NCBI GenBank assembly: GCA_028871795.1
Contig: JAGWMG010000003.1
Location: 62,001 to 126,000 of the forward strand
DNA length: 64,000 bases
Direction of reading: 5' to 3'
Source: Alphaproteobacteria bacterium
Lineage (GTDB): Bacteria; Pseudomonadota; Alphaproteobacteria; Micropepsales; Micropepsaceae
Shown: positions 1 to 9,177 of the stretch, in pieces
Layout: every line of letters starts with the position of its first letter
How positions within the stretch are numbered: the stretch's first letter is position 1
The notes under the pieces: generated by a model
Told to the model about the DNA's origin: nothing
The model's database searches: none
The model's input: the letters and a program-made list of their open reading frames with translations, nothing else
Made by a program: the position numbers and the translations under genes

Positions 1-2
1 GC

Positions 3-239
3 CAGCAGATCAGGGACGTGCTGGCCAAGACGGAGTCGGGCGGAGTCGCGCAGCCCTTCCTGTCCGACGCCGGCGTGGAGCTGTTCATGCGCTGCGACAA
101 GGCCGTGCCCAAATTGCAGGCGTTCGTGCCGTTGACGCGCGAGCAAGTCGAAAAGCAGCTTTTCGAAGAACAGATCAGCGCGATGGCCCGCCGCTACAAA
201 CGCGACCTGAAGCGCAATGCCGACATCGAAGTCCGCTGA
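3..239 (+). CDS. surA: SurA periplasmic chaperone/peptidyl-prolyl isomerase, C-terminal end (partial)
   Basis: Only the last 78 codons are present; the reading frame is open to the left window edge. The tail ([19 protein letters not shown]) matches the C-terminal helix of SurA, which returns to pack on the N-terminal chaperone domain. SurA escorts unfolded outer-membrane proteins through the periplasm to the Bam complex. The identification rests on this tail and on the following pdxA and rsmA, the usual surA-pdxA-rsmA order. The stop lies inside pdxA, so the two genes overlap by 23 bases and are probably co-transcribed. Confidence 0.85.
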   Translation, partial: QQIRDVLAKTESGGVAQPFLSDAGVELFMRCDKAVPKLQAFVPLTREQVEKQLFEEQISAMARRYKRDLKRNADIEVR

Positions 240-1179
240 AGCCGGCCGAACTCCGCTTCTCGTCACCATGGGCGATCCCGCCGGCATTGGGCCGGAAGTG
301 GCGGTCGCCGCCTATGCGGCGCTCGGCGGACGCATCGGCAACCGAGCGTTGCGGCTCGTCGGTGACGCCGACGTGTTCAGGAGCTGCGGCGGCGTTCCGC
401 CGGAGGCGATCGTCAGCACCCGTGCGCACGCCACGCGCTCTCCCGGCAAGGCCGACGTGACGAACGCCATCGCCACCATCGAAGCGGTCACGCTTGCCGT
501 CGGGATGGCGCTCAAGGGCGAGGCCTGCGCCGTGACCACCGCGCCGATCAACAAGGCCGTGCTCATGCAAGCCAGTTTCGGCTTTCTGGGGCACACCGAC
601 TATCTGGCGAAGCTGACGGGGGCGCCGCGCGCCGTGATGATGCTGGTCGGCGAAGGATTGCGCGTGATCCCGCTCACCGTCCATATCCCGATCGCCGAGG
701 TGCCGCGCGCCGTCACGGCGTCCACGATCGTCGAGACGGCCGAGATTGCCCTCGCCGCGCTGAGGCGCGACTTCTCGGTATCCCACCCGCGTCTGGCGAT
801 CGCCGGCCTCAATCCGCACGCCGGCGAAGAAGGCGTCCTCGGCAGCGAAGAAGCCGACGTCATCGCGCCCGCCGTCGCCGAACTGAAACGGCGCGGCCAT
901 GCCGTGCTGGGGCCGCTGCCCGCCGACACGATGTTCCACGCCGAAGCACGCGCGCGCTACGATGCCGCGCTGTGCATGTACCACGATCAGGCGTTGATCC
1001 CGATCAAGACACTGTCCTTCTGGGACGGCGTGAACGTCACGCTCGGGCTTCCCATCGTGCGCACATCGCCCGATCACGGTACCGGTTTCGACATCGCGGG
1101 CAAAGGCCTGGCCGATCCACGCAGCATGATCGCCGCCATCAGGCTGGCCGCGAAGATGGCCGATGCTCGTGCGGGATGA
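217..1179 (+). CDS. pdxA: 4-hydroxythreonine-4-phosphate dehydrogenase (PdxA)
   Basis: The 320-residue protein has normal length for PdxA, which oxidises 4-phosphohydroxy-L-threonine with NAD in the deoxyxylulose-5-phosphate-dependent pyridoxal phosphate pathway. Visible landmarks are the N-terminal [11 protein letters not shown] motif, the metal-binding histidine regions around HTDYLAKL and [13 protein letters not shown], and the C-terminal [10 protein letters not shown] motif. The ATG at 217 is inside surA; a later ATG at 268 would remove part of the conserved N-terminus. It overlaps rsmA by 17 bases, giving a tightly packed surA-pdxA-rsmA unit. Confidence 0.95.
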   Translation: MPTSKSAEAGRTPLLVTMGDPAGIGPEVAVAAYAALGGRIGNRALRLVGDADVFRSCGGVPPEAIVSTRAHATRSPGKADVTNAIATIEAVTLAVGMALKGEACAVTTAPINKAVLMQASFGFLGHTDYLAKLTGAPRAVMMLVGEGLRVIPLTVHIPIAEVPRAVTASTIVETAEIALAALRRDFSVSHPRLAIAGLNPHAGEEGVLGSEEADVIAPAVAELKRRGHAVLGPLPADTMFHAEARARYDAALCMYHDQALIPIKTLSFWDGVNVTLGLPIVRTSPDHGTGFDIAGKGLADPRSMIAAIRLAAKMADARAG

Positions 1180-2047
1180 CCTGCCGCCGCTGCGCGAGGT
1201 GATTGCCGCGCACGGACTCTCGGCGAAGAAATCGCTCGGGCAGAATTTTCTTCTCGATCTCAATCTCACGCGCCGCATCGCGCGCGCCGCGCAGGCGCAG
1301 GGCGCCCTCGTTTACGAAGTCGGTCCCGGCCCCGGCGGGCTGACGCGGGCGCTGCTGGCCGAAGGCGCCGCGCGCGTGATCGCAGTGGAGCGCGACGAGC
1401 GCTGCCTGGCCGCTTTGGCGGAAATCGCGGGCGCTTATCCGGGCCGCTTGGAGATCGTCGCCGCGGACGCATTGGCGCTCGACGAGGTCAAGCTTTTGCG
1501 CGAGCGCGGGGAGAACACTCCCGTCCGCGTCGCCGCCAATCTTCCGTATAACATCGGCACCGCCTTGCTGGTGAAGTGGCTGACGGCGGACGTCTGGCCG
1601 CCCTTCTGGAGCAGTCTGACGCTGATGTTCCAGCGCGAAGTGGCGGAACGCATCGCGGCGCAACCCGGCACGCACGCCTACGGCCGGCTGTCGGTGCTGG
1701 CCCAATGGCGCGCCCGGGCAAAAATCCTCTTCGATGTGTCGAAGAGCGCCTTCGTGCCGCCGCCAAAGGTGACGTCGGCCGTTGTCCGCATCGAGCCGCT
1801 GCGCGAACCCGTCGCCGCGGCTCGCCTTCGCGACCTGGAAGCGGTGACAGCGGTGTCTTTCGGCCAGCGGCGCAAGATGCTTCGCCACAGCTTGAAGACC
1901 CTGACACAAGATGCCGAAGCGCTGATCCGCGAAACCGGCATCGATCCGGTGTTGCGCCCCGAACAGCTTTCCGTGGCGGAATTCGCAAGCTTGGCGCGCG
2001 CCTGGGCAAAACGCGTTGAAAAGCCGATTTCGCACGTGCGAGAGTGA
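1163..2047 (+). CDS. rsmA: 16S rRNA A1518/A1519 dimethyltransferase RsmA (KsgA)
   Basis: This 294-residue protein dimethylates two adjacent adenosines in the helix 45 loop of 16S rRNA during late small-subunit assembly. Sequence signs are SLGQNFLLD near residue 25, the SAM-binding VGPGPGGLT, the acidic ribose-binding VERDERC, and the catalytic NLPYNI motif. The C-terminal RsmA domain ends with [14 protein letters not shown] and a short helical tail. The start overlaps pdxA. The next gene begins 23 bases after the stop. Confidence 0.96.
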   Translation: MLVRDDLPPLREVIAAHGLSAKKSLGQNFLLDLNLTRRIARAAQAQGALVYEVGPGPGGLTRALLAEGAARVIAVERDERCLAALAEIAGAYPGRLEIVAADALALDEVKLLRERGENTPVRVAANLPYNIGTALLVKWLTADVWPPFWSSLTLMFQREVAERIAAQPGTHAYGRLSVLAQWRARAKILFDVSKSAFVPPPKVTSAVVRIEPLREPVAAARLRDLEAVTAVSFGQRRKMLRHSLKTLTQDAEALIRETGIDPVLRPEQLSVAEFASLARAWAKRVEKPISHVRE

Positions 2048-2070
2048 CGGCGCCGAGAGGGGATATTCCT

Positions 2071-3123
2071 ATGCTTAGTCAGGCCGTGGTGGCGTTCGGG
2101 TCGCCCTTGCAGGAAATCGAGACGCCGACGCCGGTGCCGCAGGGCAGCGAGGTCCTGCTCAAGGTCCTGCATTGCGGCGTGTGCCACAGCGACCTGCATA
2201 TCCAGGACGGCTATTTCGATCTGGGTGCGGGCAACAAGCTGGCGATGGCGGCTCTCAAGCTGCCGCACACGATGGGCCATGAGATCGAAGGCGAGGTCGT
2301 GGCGGCGGGGCCAGAGGCCAAGGGCGTGATGGCCGGCGCGCGCCGCACCGTGTATCCCTGGATCGGCTGCGGCAAATGCGCGGCCTGCCGGCGCGACGAA
2401 GAAAACCTCTGCGCCCATCCCAGGCAGATCGGCTGTTCGCCCGAAATTGCCGGCGGCTATGCCAGCCATGTCCTGGTGCCGCACCCGAGGTACTTGCTCG
2501 ATTACGGCGCCACCTCGCCCGCGCTCGCGGCGGCCTACATGTGCTCGGGACTGACGGCGTACTCGGCGATGCGTAAACTGGGCAATCTCGCTGCCGTGGA
2601 CAATGTCGTCGTGCTCGGCTGCGGCGGAGTCGGCATGATGGGCATCGAGTTCGCCAAAGCCCTGTTCGGCAGAGGCCCGATCGCCGCCGACATCGACGAA
2701 GGCCGGCTCGACGCCGCGAAAATGGCGGGAGCGGTCGCGACCTATAACGCCAAGGCGCCCGGCACCGCCAAGCGACTGGTCGCCGATACGAACGGCGGAG
2801 CCGCCGCGGTCGTCGATTTCGTGGGCTCGGAAGAGAGCTTCGAATTCGCCAGTTCCGCCGTGCGCAAGGGCGGACGGATCGTTCTGGTCGGCCTGTTCGG
2901 CGGCGCCATGAGCATGCCGCTGCCGATGTTCCCGCTGCGCGCGTTGACGGTGATCGGAACCTATGTCGGCACGCTGGCCCAAGCCGAAGAAATGCTGGCG
3001 CTGGTGCGCGCCGGCAAGATCGCTCCCATTCCCGTGGCGACGCGCCCCTTGTCGCTGGCTTCGCGCACGCTCGACGATTTGCGGCAGGGCAAGATCACCG
3101 GGCGCGTGGTGCTGAGACCTTAA
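2071..3123 (+). CDS. Zinc-dependent alcohol dehydrogenase (MDR superfamily)
   Basis: The 350-residue protein is a typical medium-chain dehydrogenase. Catalytic zinc ligands appear in CGVCHSD and GHEIEGEV, the structural zinc site in CGKCAACRRDEENLC, and the dinucleotide-binding loop in LGCGGVGMMG around residues 180-190. It oxidises an alcohol or reduces an aldehyde; the substrate cannot be told from sequence. The ATG at 2071 is chosen because GAGAGGGGA lies just upstream; an in-frame GTG at 2044 overlaps rsmA but lacks such a site. Its stop overlaps the convergent gmk stop by four bases. Confidence 0.88.
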   Translation: MLSQAVVAFGSPLQEIETPTPVPQGSEVLLKVLHCGVCHSDLHIQDGYFDLGAGNKLAMAALKLPHTMGHEIEGEVVAAGPEAKGVMAGARRTVYPWIGCGKCAACRRDEENLCAHPRQIGCSPEIAGGYASHVLVPHPRYLLDYGATSPALAAAYMCSGLTAYSAMRKLGNLAAVDNVVVLGCGGVGMMGIEFAKALFGRGPIAADIDEGRLDAAKMAGAVATYNAKAPGTAKRLVADTNGGAAAVVDFVGSEESFEFASSAVRKGGRIVLVGLFGGAMSMPLPMFPLRALTVIGTYVGTLAQAEEMLALVRAGKIAPIPVATRPLSLASRTLDDLRQGKITGRVVLRP

Positions 3124-3755
3124 CCGCCCCGCATCAGCGTCTCGACGAAGGCGGGAATGCCCGGCTGGCGCGAGCGCTTCAGCCGTTCGGCCTCGAGGAT
3201 CGTCTCGACCTGGGCATGGGCGCGGGCGAGATTCTCGTTGACGATGATGTAATCGTATTCGGCCCAATGGCTGAGCTCGTCGTTGGCCTTGGCCATGCGG
3301 CGCCTGACGACTTCCTCCGAATCCTGCGCTCTTGTATGCAGCCGGCGCTCCAGTTCCACGCGCGACGGCGGCAGCACGAAGATGGTGACGACGTCTTCGC
3401 GCACCTGCTGACGGAGTTGCTGGGTGCCCTGCCAGTCGATGTCGAACAGCACGTCGCGCCCGGCCGTCAACGCCTCCAGCACGGGCTGTTTTGGGGTGCC
3501 GTAGCGGTGACCGAAAACCGATGCATGCTCCAGGAACCCGCCGGCATCCGCCATCGCCCGGAATTCATCGTCGCTCACGAAAAGATAGTCGTGCCCCTCC
3601 ACTTCGCCGGGACGCTTGGGGCGCGTCGTGGCGGAGACGCTGATGGTGACGTTCGCATCGGATTCCAGCAGGCGCCGCGACAGGGTCGTCTTCCCCGCCC
3701 CGGAGGGCGAAGACAGGACCAGCATCAGCCCGCGGCGCTTGATGGCAACGCTCAT
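3120..3755 (-). CDS. gmk: Guanylate kinase
   Basis: The protein (211 residues from the ATG at 3755) phosphorylates GMP to GDP. It carries the P-loop SSPSGAGKTTL, the GMP-binding TTRPKRPGEVEGHDY region and the LDIDWQG-like FDIDWQGTQQL segment. The open frame extends 31 codons further upstream into yicC, but the start at 3755 gives a normal guanylate kinase N-terminus and an ATGA overlap with the yicC stop. Gmk is co-directional with yicC and mltG, a common alphaproteobacterial arrangement. Confidence 0.96.
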   Translation of the reverse strand: MSVAIKRRGLMLVLSSPSGAGKTTLSRRLLESDANVTISVSATTRPKRPGEVEGHDYLFVSDDEFRAMADAGGFLEHASVFGHRYGTPKQPVLEALTAGRDVLFDIDWQGTQQLRQQVREDVVTIFVLPPSRVELERRLHTRAQDSEEVVRRRMAKANDELSHWAEYDYIIVNENLARAHAQVETILEAERLKRSRQPGIPAFVETLMRGG

Positions 3756-4639
3756 TCGAGGTTTTGCGCCTGCTCGCGGAACTGATCGATGACGGCTTTG
3801 AGATCCAGACCGATGCGCGTCAGCGCAATGTCCGTCGATTTGGCGCACAGGGTGTTGGCTTCCCGGTTGAACTCCTGCGCCAGGAAATCGATCTTGCGGC
3901 CGACCGCCTCGCCCGACGACAGCAGCCGGCGGGCTTCTTCGACATGGGCCTTGAGCCTATCGAGTTCCTCGCGGATGTCGGCGCGCATGGCCAGCATGGC
4001 AATCTCCTGCTCCAGACGTTCGGGCGAAACCGCTCCGGGCGCCACCAGGTCCGCGATCTGCTCGGACAGCCGCGCGCGCAACGCGGCGGGCTGGGCGGCT
4101 GCCGCGGCTGCGGCCGCTTGCGTCAGCCGCGCGATCTCCGCCACCTGCGCATCGAGCAGAGCGGCCAGTTTGGTGCCCTCGCCTGCGCGCGCCCTTGCCA
4201 GGGCGTCGAAGGCGCCAGCCAGGCTTTCGAGAATGGCGGCATCGCGGCCGGCGCGCTCGCGCGAATCCGCGTCCAGGACCTCGTCCTGGACGATGACGCC
4301 TTTGAGCGCCAGAAGTCCGTCGACGCTTGCTTGTCTGAGACCGGTCTCGGCGGCGACTTCCTTGGCGATCTTGACCGCCGAAGCCAGCGCCGCCGCATCG
4401 ATGCGCAGCCCGCGCGCACTGGATGCCGCCTCGAAGGTCAGCCCCGCCTGGATGTTGCCGCGCTTGAAGCGGCCGGCGGCCAGCATGCGTGCCGCGGCCT
4501 CCAGCCCGTCGAACCCCGGAGGGACCCGCAAGCGCAGCTCGAGGCCGCGGCCATTGACGCTTTTGACCTCCCAGCGCCAATGCGCGCCGTCGCGGCTGCC
4601 ATGGGATTCGGCAAAGCCGGTCATGCTGACGATGGCCAT
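3752..4639 (-). CDS. yicC: YicC-family endoribonuclease
   Basis: A 295-residue YicC/YloC family protein. The N-terminus MAIVSMTGFAES is the family signature, and the C-terminal DUF1732 half contains EIAMLAMRADIREELDRLK and KIDFLAQEFNREANTLCAKS, the most conserved stretch. E. coli YicC is an endoribonuclease that affects small-RNA stability and stationary-phase survival; a role here is inferred from family. The start at 4639 is preferred over an upstream in-frame codon at 4753 because it begins exactly at the family signature. It overlaps gmk by four bases. Confidence 0.92.
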   Translation of the reverse strand: MAIVSMTGFAESHGSRDGAHWRWEVKSVNGRGLELRLRVPPGFDGLEAAARMLAAGRFKRGNIQAGLTFEAASSARGLRIDAAALASAVKIAKEVAAETGLRQASVDGLLALKGVIVQDEVLDADSRERAGRDAAILESLAGAFDALARARAGEGTKLAALLDAQVAEIARLTQAAAAAAAAQPAALRARLSEQIADLVAPGAVSPERLEQEIAMLAMRADIREELDRLKAHVEEARRLLSSGEAVGRKIDFLAQEFNREANTLCAKSTDIALTRIGLDLKAVIDQFREQAQNLE

Positions 4640-4698
4640 AAGGCGACTCCAAAGGAGCGCAGAACTTACCGCCAGCGGCCCCTGAATGTCATCCCGCT

Positions 4699-5697
4699 TC
4701 AATGATGCGGGGCGGGGCGGGAGGCGATCTGTTCCTTTTCGAGCTTGCGCCACTTGACGACGTTCTTGGCCTGCTCGTCGGCGGTCGCCGCGAAGACATG
4801 CCCGCCGCTACCGTCCGCCACGAAATATAGATATTTGGTGTCGGCGGGGTGGAGGACCGCGTCAAGAGAATCCTTGCCGGGATTGCAGATCGGCTGTGGC
4901 GGCAGGCCCGCGATTGCATACGTGTTGTAGGGTGTCGGCTTGTCGATCTCGCTCTGGCGGATGCCGTGGCCGAGCGGGTAGCCCTTGGTGATCCCGTAAA
5001 TGATCGTCGGATCGGATTGCAGTTTCATGCCCAGGCGCAGCCGGTTGACGAACACCGAAGCGATGCGCGGACGTTCCGCGGCGATGGACGTCTCCTTCTC
5101 CACGATGGAGGCCAGGATCACCGCCTCTTCCTTGTTCTTCACCGGCAGATTCGGCGCGCGCTTCGCCCATAGCCCGTCCAGCAGGTCTTGCTGAGCCTTC
5201 TGCATCTTGGCGACGATCCCGCCGCGCGTGGCGCCGCGCGTGAAGAGATAGGTTTCGGGAAGGAGCGTGCCTTCCGCCGGAACCGGTCCGTCGTCGCCCA
5301 CCAGCACGGGGTCGCTCCGCACCACGTCGTAGGCCATCTGGCTGGTCAGCCCTTCGGCGATCGTCAGCTTGTGTTCGATGGAGCGGCCCGCAATCAGGAT
5401 ATTCATAATGTCGTACATGCTGGCGCGGCTGGGGACGGCGTATTCGCCCGCCTTCAGCGCCGCAGCCTCGCCGTGCAGGCGCACGCCGATCTGGAACAAC
5501 ATGGGTTTGAGAACGACGCCCGAGTCGGCAAGCGTCTGGGCGACCCCGCGCAGCCCGCCGCCGCTCTTGATGAGAACCACGGTTTCGCCGCCGTGGCGCG
5601 CTTGCGGCCCCGGTGCCGCGAAACCCGCATACACCCACTCCACTGCGCCCGCGGCGATAACAACGAGCGCGATCGCCAACGCGACATACTTCTTCAT
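4699..5697 (-). CDS. mltG: Endolytic peptidoglycan transglycosylase MltG
   Basis: A 332-residue YceG/MltG protein. It has one N-terminal membrane anchor (about residues 4-24), a LysM-like segment and the catalytic domain with SIVEKETSIAAERPRIASVF, whose glutamate is the catalytic residue, followed by LQSDPTIIYGI. MltG cleaves nascent glycan strands within the periplasm and so sets glycan chain length. It lies 42 bases downstream of fabF, which in many alphaproteobacteria is its direct operon partner. Confidence 0.95.
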   Translation of the reverse strand: MKKYVALAIALVVIAAGAVEWVYAGFAAPGPQARHGGETVVLIKSGGGLRGVAQTLADSGVVLKPMLFQIGVRLHGEAAALKAGEYAVPSRASMYDIMNILIAGRSIEHKLTIAEGLTSQMAYDVVRSDPVLVGDDGPVPAEGTLLPETYLFTRGATRGGIVAKMQKAQQDLLDGLWAKRAPNLPVKNKEEAVILASIVEKETSIAAERPRIASVFVNRLRLGMKLQSDPTIIYGITKGYPLGHGIRQSEIDKPTPYNTYAIAGLPPQPICNPGKDSLDAVLHPADTKYLYFVADGSGGHVFAATADEQAKNVVKWRKLEKEQIASRPAPHH

Positions 5698-5739
5698 GCC
5701 CGACCCTTGAATCCCCGCCCCGCGGACATTCCATGCCGT

Positions 5740-6999
5740 TTAGCGCACGGAAGTAAAGAGCAGCGAGGCGTTGGTGCCGCCGAACCCGAACGAGTTGGAC
5801 AGCGCGGCGTTAACCTCGCGTTTCGCCGCTTTGTGCGGCACGAGGTCGAGTGTGGTCTCGCCGTCGGGATGGTCGAGATTGAGGGTGGGCGGCACTATGC
5901 CGTCGCGCATCGCGAGAATGCAGAAGATCGCTTCAACCGCGCCGGCGGCGCCCAAGAGGTGGCCGATGGCGGACTTGGTCGACGACATGGCGACCTTTGC
6001 CGCGGCGTTGCCGAGCAGCCGCTCGACCGCCCGCGCTTCGATCCAGTCCGCCATGGTGGAGGTGCCGTGCGCGTTGACGTAGTCGATGGCGGAAGGTGAC
6101 ACGCCGGCCCGTTTCAGCGCCATCTGCATGGCGCGGAAGCCGCCCTCGCCGTCCTCGGCGGGTGCGGTGATATGATAGGCGTCGCCGGAGAGGCCGTAGC
6201 CCTTCACCTCGGCGTAGATTTTCGCGCCGCGCGCCTTGGCGTGCTCGTATTCCTCGAGCATGACCGTGCCGGCGCCTTCGCCCATCACGAAGCCGTCGCG
6301 ATCCTTGTCATAGGGCCGCGAGGCCTTTTCCGGCGCGTCGTTGCGGGCCGTCGACAGCGCGCGGCAGGCGTTGAACCCGGCGATGCCGAGTGGGCAAATC
6401 GCCGCCTCGGCGCCGCCCGCCAGCATCACGTCCGCATCGTCGAGCGCGATCATCCTGGCGGCATCGCCGATGGCGTGCGCGCCGGTGGCGCAGGCGGTCA
6501 CGACGGCGTGATTCGGCCCCTTGTAGCCGAAGCGGATCGAGGCATATCCCGACACCAGGTTGATGAGCCGGCCGGGAATGAAAAAGGGCGAGATTTTCCG
6601 CGGCCCCTTTTCGTGCAGCACGATTGCGCCCTCCGCGATGCCGACAAGACCGCCGATGCCCGAACCGATCAGGACGCCGGTGCGGCAGCGTTCGTCCTCG
6701 TTCCCGGGTTGCCAGCCGGAATCGGTCACCGCCTGCTGCGCCGCGGCAAGACCGAAGACGATGAAATCGTCCATCCGCCGCTGGTCCTTGGGATCCACCC
6801 AGGCATCGGCGTTGAACGTTCCGTCCGCTCCGTCGCCGCGCACGACATTGCAGGCGATTTTCGTGGCCATGTCGTCCGTCGGGAACTTGGTGATCGGGCG
6901 CGCGCCGGATTTTCCGGCGATCAGCCGCGACCACGTTCCTTCGACGTCGCTGGCAAGCGGCGTTATCAAGCCTAAACCAGTGACAACGACTCGACGCAT
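5740..6999 (-). CDS. fabF: 3-oxoacyl-ACP synthase II (FabF)
   Basis: The 419-residue protein condenses malonyl-ACP with acyl-ACP in fatty-acid elongation. The catalytic triad is visible: cysteine in VTACATGAHAIGDA, histidine in NAHGTSTMADWIEA and histidine in SAIGHLLGAAGAVEA. The C-terminal NSFGFGGTNASL loop is also present. The length is standard. It follows acpP by 23 bases and forms a fabD-fabG-acpP-fabF cluster. Confidence 0.97.
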   Translation of the reverse strand: MRRVVVTGLGLITPLASDVEGTWSRLIAGKSGARPITKFPTDDMATKIACNVVRGDGADGTFNADAWVDPKDQRRMDDFIVFGLAAAQQAVTDSGWQPGNEDERCRTGVLIGSGIGGLVGIAEGAIVLHEKGPRKISPFFIPGRLINLVSGYASIRFGYKGPNHAVVTACATGAHAIGDAARMIALDDADVMLAGGAEAAICPLGIAGFNACRALSTARNDAPEKASRPYDKDRDGFVMGEGAGTVMLEEYEHAKARGAKIYAEVKGYGLSGDAYHITAPAEDGEGGFRAMQMALKRAGVSPSAIDYVNAHGTSTMADWIEARAVERLLGNAAAKVAMSSTKSAIGHLLGAAGAVEAIFCILAMRDGIVPPTLNLDHPDGETTLDLVPHKAAKREVNAALSNSFGFGGTNASLLFTSVR

Positions 7000-7022
7000 C
7001 GAGGATGGGTCCGCGACGGCGC

Positions 7023-7259
7023 TTACGCGTTCGCCTTGTCGATGTATTTGACGGCGTCGCCGACGGTGACGATAGACTCGGCCGCGTCATCCGGGATTTC
7101 GATGCCGAATTCTTCTTCGAACGCCATCACCAGCTCGACGGTATCCAGGCTGTCGGCGCCGAGGTCTTCAATGAACGACGCTGTGTCGGTGACCTTGCCG
7201 GCATCCACGTTGAGATGCTCGACGACGATCTTCTTCACGCGTTCGGCAGTATCGCTCAT
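7023..7259 (-). CDS. acpP: Acyl carrier protein
   Basis: A 78-residue acidic four-helix protein with the phosphopantetheine attachment serine in [15 protein letters not shown]. It carries acyl chains during fatty-acid synthesis and needs 4'-phosphopantetheine added by a holo-ACP synthase. An AAGGAGAGG tract precedes the ATG at an unusually long spacing of about 12 bases. The 153-base gap to fabG could hold its own promoter, as acpP is usually expressed above its neighbours. Confidence 0.97.
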   Translation of the reverse strand: MSDTAERVKKIVVEHLNVDAGKVTDTASFIEDLGADSLDTVELVMAFEEEFGIEIPDDAAESIVTVGDAVKYIDKANA

Positions 7260-7412
7260 GGGTTTTTATGCCTCTCCTTGCTTCTTATCGCCGCGCTTGT
7301 GTGGGTTGGCCCGCGGCAGCGGCCCTCACTGTTCACAATGCCGAGTGGGGGTCGCCGGTTTCGTAACATAAAGCCATCCGCACCGCCACCGGAGCATAAC
7401 CTATTGAATAAT

Positions 7413-8153
7413 CTAAGAAATCATCGCCATACCACCGTTGACGTGCAGAGTCTGGCCGGTGATATACCCCGCTTCGTTGCTGGCAAGATAGACCACGGCG
7501 GCGGCGATGTCCTCGGGCGAACCGAACCGCCCGGCGGGAATTTTCTCCAACAACGCCTTCTTCTGATCCTCGCCGAGCACAGCGGTCATCGGGGTCACGA
7601 CGAAGCCGGGCGCCACGCAATTCGCCGTGATATTGCGGCTGGCGACTTCGGCGGCAAGAGATTTCGTCATGCCGGCGAGAGCCGCTTTCGCCGCCGCGTA
7701 GTTGCCCTGGCCCGGGTTGCCGGTGGCGCCGACGACCGAGGTGATCGAGACGATGCGTCCCCAGCGCTTCTTCATCATTCCGCGCAGCACCGCGCGTGAC
7801 AGGCGGAAGGCCGCCGTCAGATCGACAGCGATCACCCGATCCCACTCCTCGTCCTTCATGCGCAAGAAGAGATTGTCGCGCGTGATGCCCGCATTGTTGA
7901 CGAGGATGTCGATGGGCCCCGCCGCCGCTTCCGCGGCCTTCGGCAGCGCCTCCACCGACGCGGTATCGCCGAGGTCGCACGCCGCGACATGCGCGCGGAC
8001 GCCCAGTTCGTTCTTCAAAGCCTCGAGCGCGTCGCCGCGCGTTCCCGAAAGAACCACGCTCGCGCCATGCCCGTGCAGCGCCCTGGCGATGGCGCCGCCG
8101 ATTCCGCCGGAAGCGCCCGTCACCAAAGCAGTCTTTCCCGTGAGATCGAACAT
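7413..8153 (-). CDS. fabG: 3-oxoacyl-ACP reductase FabG
   Basis: A 246-residue short-chain dehydrogenase that reduces 3-oxoacyl-ACP with NADPH. The cofactor loop TGASGGIGGAIA, the NNAGITRDNLFLRMKDEEWD motif typical of FabG, and the catalytic SITSV...YAAAK set are present. The frame is open far upstream into fabD, but the ATG at 8153 starts the Rossmann fold correctly and overlaps the fabD stop as TGATG. Position inside the fab cluster makes FabG more likely than a generic SDR. Confidence 0.96.
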   Translation of the reverse strand: MFDLTGKTALVTGASGGIGGAIARALHGHGASVVLSGTRGDALEALKNELGVRAHVAACDLGDTASVEALPKAAEAAAGPIDILVNNAGITRDNLFLRMKDEEWDRVIAVDLTAAFRLSRAVLRGMMKKRWGRIVSITSVVGATGNPGQGNYAAAKAALAGMTKSLAAEVASRNITANCVAPGFVVTPMTAVLGEDQKKALLEKIPAGRFGSPEDIAAAVVYLASNEAGYITGQTLHVNGGMAMIS

Positions 8154-9106
8154 CACAGCGTCCTCGCAAAGGCTTCGATGTCGGCAGCGCCGTCGAGCGT
8201 CACCGTCGCCAGATCTTTGTCGATGCGTTTGACCATGCCGGTCAGCACCTTGTTGCCGCCGGCTTCCACGGTGGTTTCCACGCCCAGCGCGCGGAAAGCC
8301 AGCACGCTCTCGCGCCAGCGTACCCGCCCGGTCACCTGCTCGACAAGCAGCCGGCGGATGGTTTCGGGCTCGTTCGTCTGCACCGCCGTGACGTTGGCGA
8401 CGACGGGCACGGCCGGCGGACGGATGGTCACGGACGCCAACGCGTCGGCCATCTTGTCGGCGGCCGGGCGCATCAGCGGGCAATGGAACGGGGCGCTGAC
8501 CGCAAGCGGGATGGCGCGCTTGGCGCCTTTCGCCTTGGCGATGTCGCCCGCGCGATCCACCGTCGCCTTGCGTCCGGAAATCACCACCTGCCCTGGCGCA
8601 TTGTCGTTGGCGACGACGCAGACCGGATCGGCTTCGACGGCCTGCGCCACCGCTTCCTTGGCGGCCTCTTCGGCCATAGCAACCTCTGCCCCGATCAACG
8701 CGATCATCGCGCCGGCACCGACGGGCACCGCTTCCTGCATGGCGCGCCCGCGAATCCTCAAGAGCCGCGCGGTATCCGCCAGCGTGAAAGCGCCCGCCGC
8801 GCAAAGCGCGCTGTACTCGCCCAGCGAATGGCCGGCGACGAGACGCGCATGGCGTGCGAAGTCCAGCCCCGCCTCGCGCTGAAGCACGCGGATGACCGCC
8901 AGGCTCGCGGCCATGATGGCCGGTTGTGCGTTCTCGGTGAGAATCAGGTCGCTGTCGGGGCCCTCCCACATCAGGCGCGACAGGTTCTGCGACAGGGCTT
9001 CGTCGACCTCCTGAAACGCTTCGCGGGCCGGCGCGAAAGCCTGGGCCAGCGCTTTGCCCATGCCGACGGCCTGGCTGCCCTGTCCGGGAAAGATGAACGC
9101 GCGCAT
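8153..9106 (-). CDS. fabD: Malonyl-CoA:ACP transacylase FabD
   Basis: A 317-residue acyltransferase that loads malonyl groups onto ACP. It begins with FIFPGQGSQAVGMG, has the nucleophile elbow GHSLGEYSAL, the arginine-containing RGRAMQEAVP segment and the catalytic histidine in SAPFHCPLM. The ATG at 9106 is chosen because the family starts just before FPGQGSQ; an earlier in-frame codon at 9142 adds only 12 unsupported residues. It is the first gene of the fab run. Confidence 0.96.
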   Translation of the reverse strand: MRAFIFPGQGSQAVGMGKALAQAFAPAREAFQEVDEALSQNLSRLMWEGPDSDLILTENAQPAIMAASLAVIRVLQREAGLDFARHARLVAGHSLGEYSALCAAGAFTLADTARLLRIRGRAMQEAVPVGAGAMIALIGAEVAMAEEAAKEAVAQAVEADPVCVVANDNAPGQVVISGRKATVDRAGDIAKAKGAKRAIPLAVSAPFHCPLMRPAADKMADALASVTIRPPAVPVVANVTAVQTNEPETIRRLLVEQVTGRVRWRESVLAFRALGVETTVEAGGNKVLTGMVKRIDKDLATVTLDGAADIEAFARTL

Positions 9107-9177
9107 CGTTCGGGTCCCAAAATTGGCCGCGAGACAAATCAAGCGGCGGACGCGAAGTCAAGCTGTCCGCAAGGTCC

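Noticed and set aside
175-1278. 367-codon minus-strand frame over pdxA
   Set aside because: Opposite a well-supported PdxA; no domain.
5197-6099. 303-codon plus-strand frame over mltG and fabF
   Set aside because: Shadow of two genes with clear catalytic motifs on the other strand.
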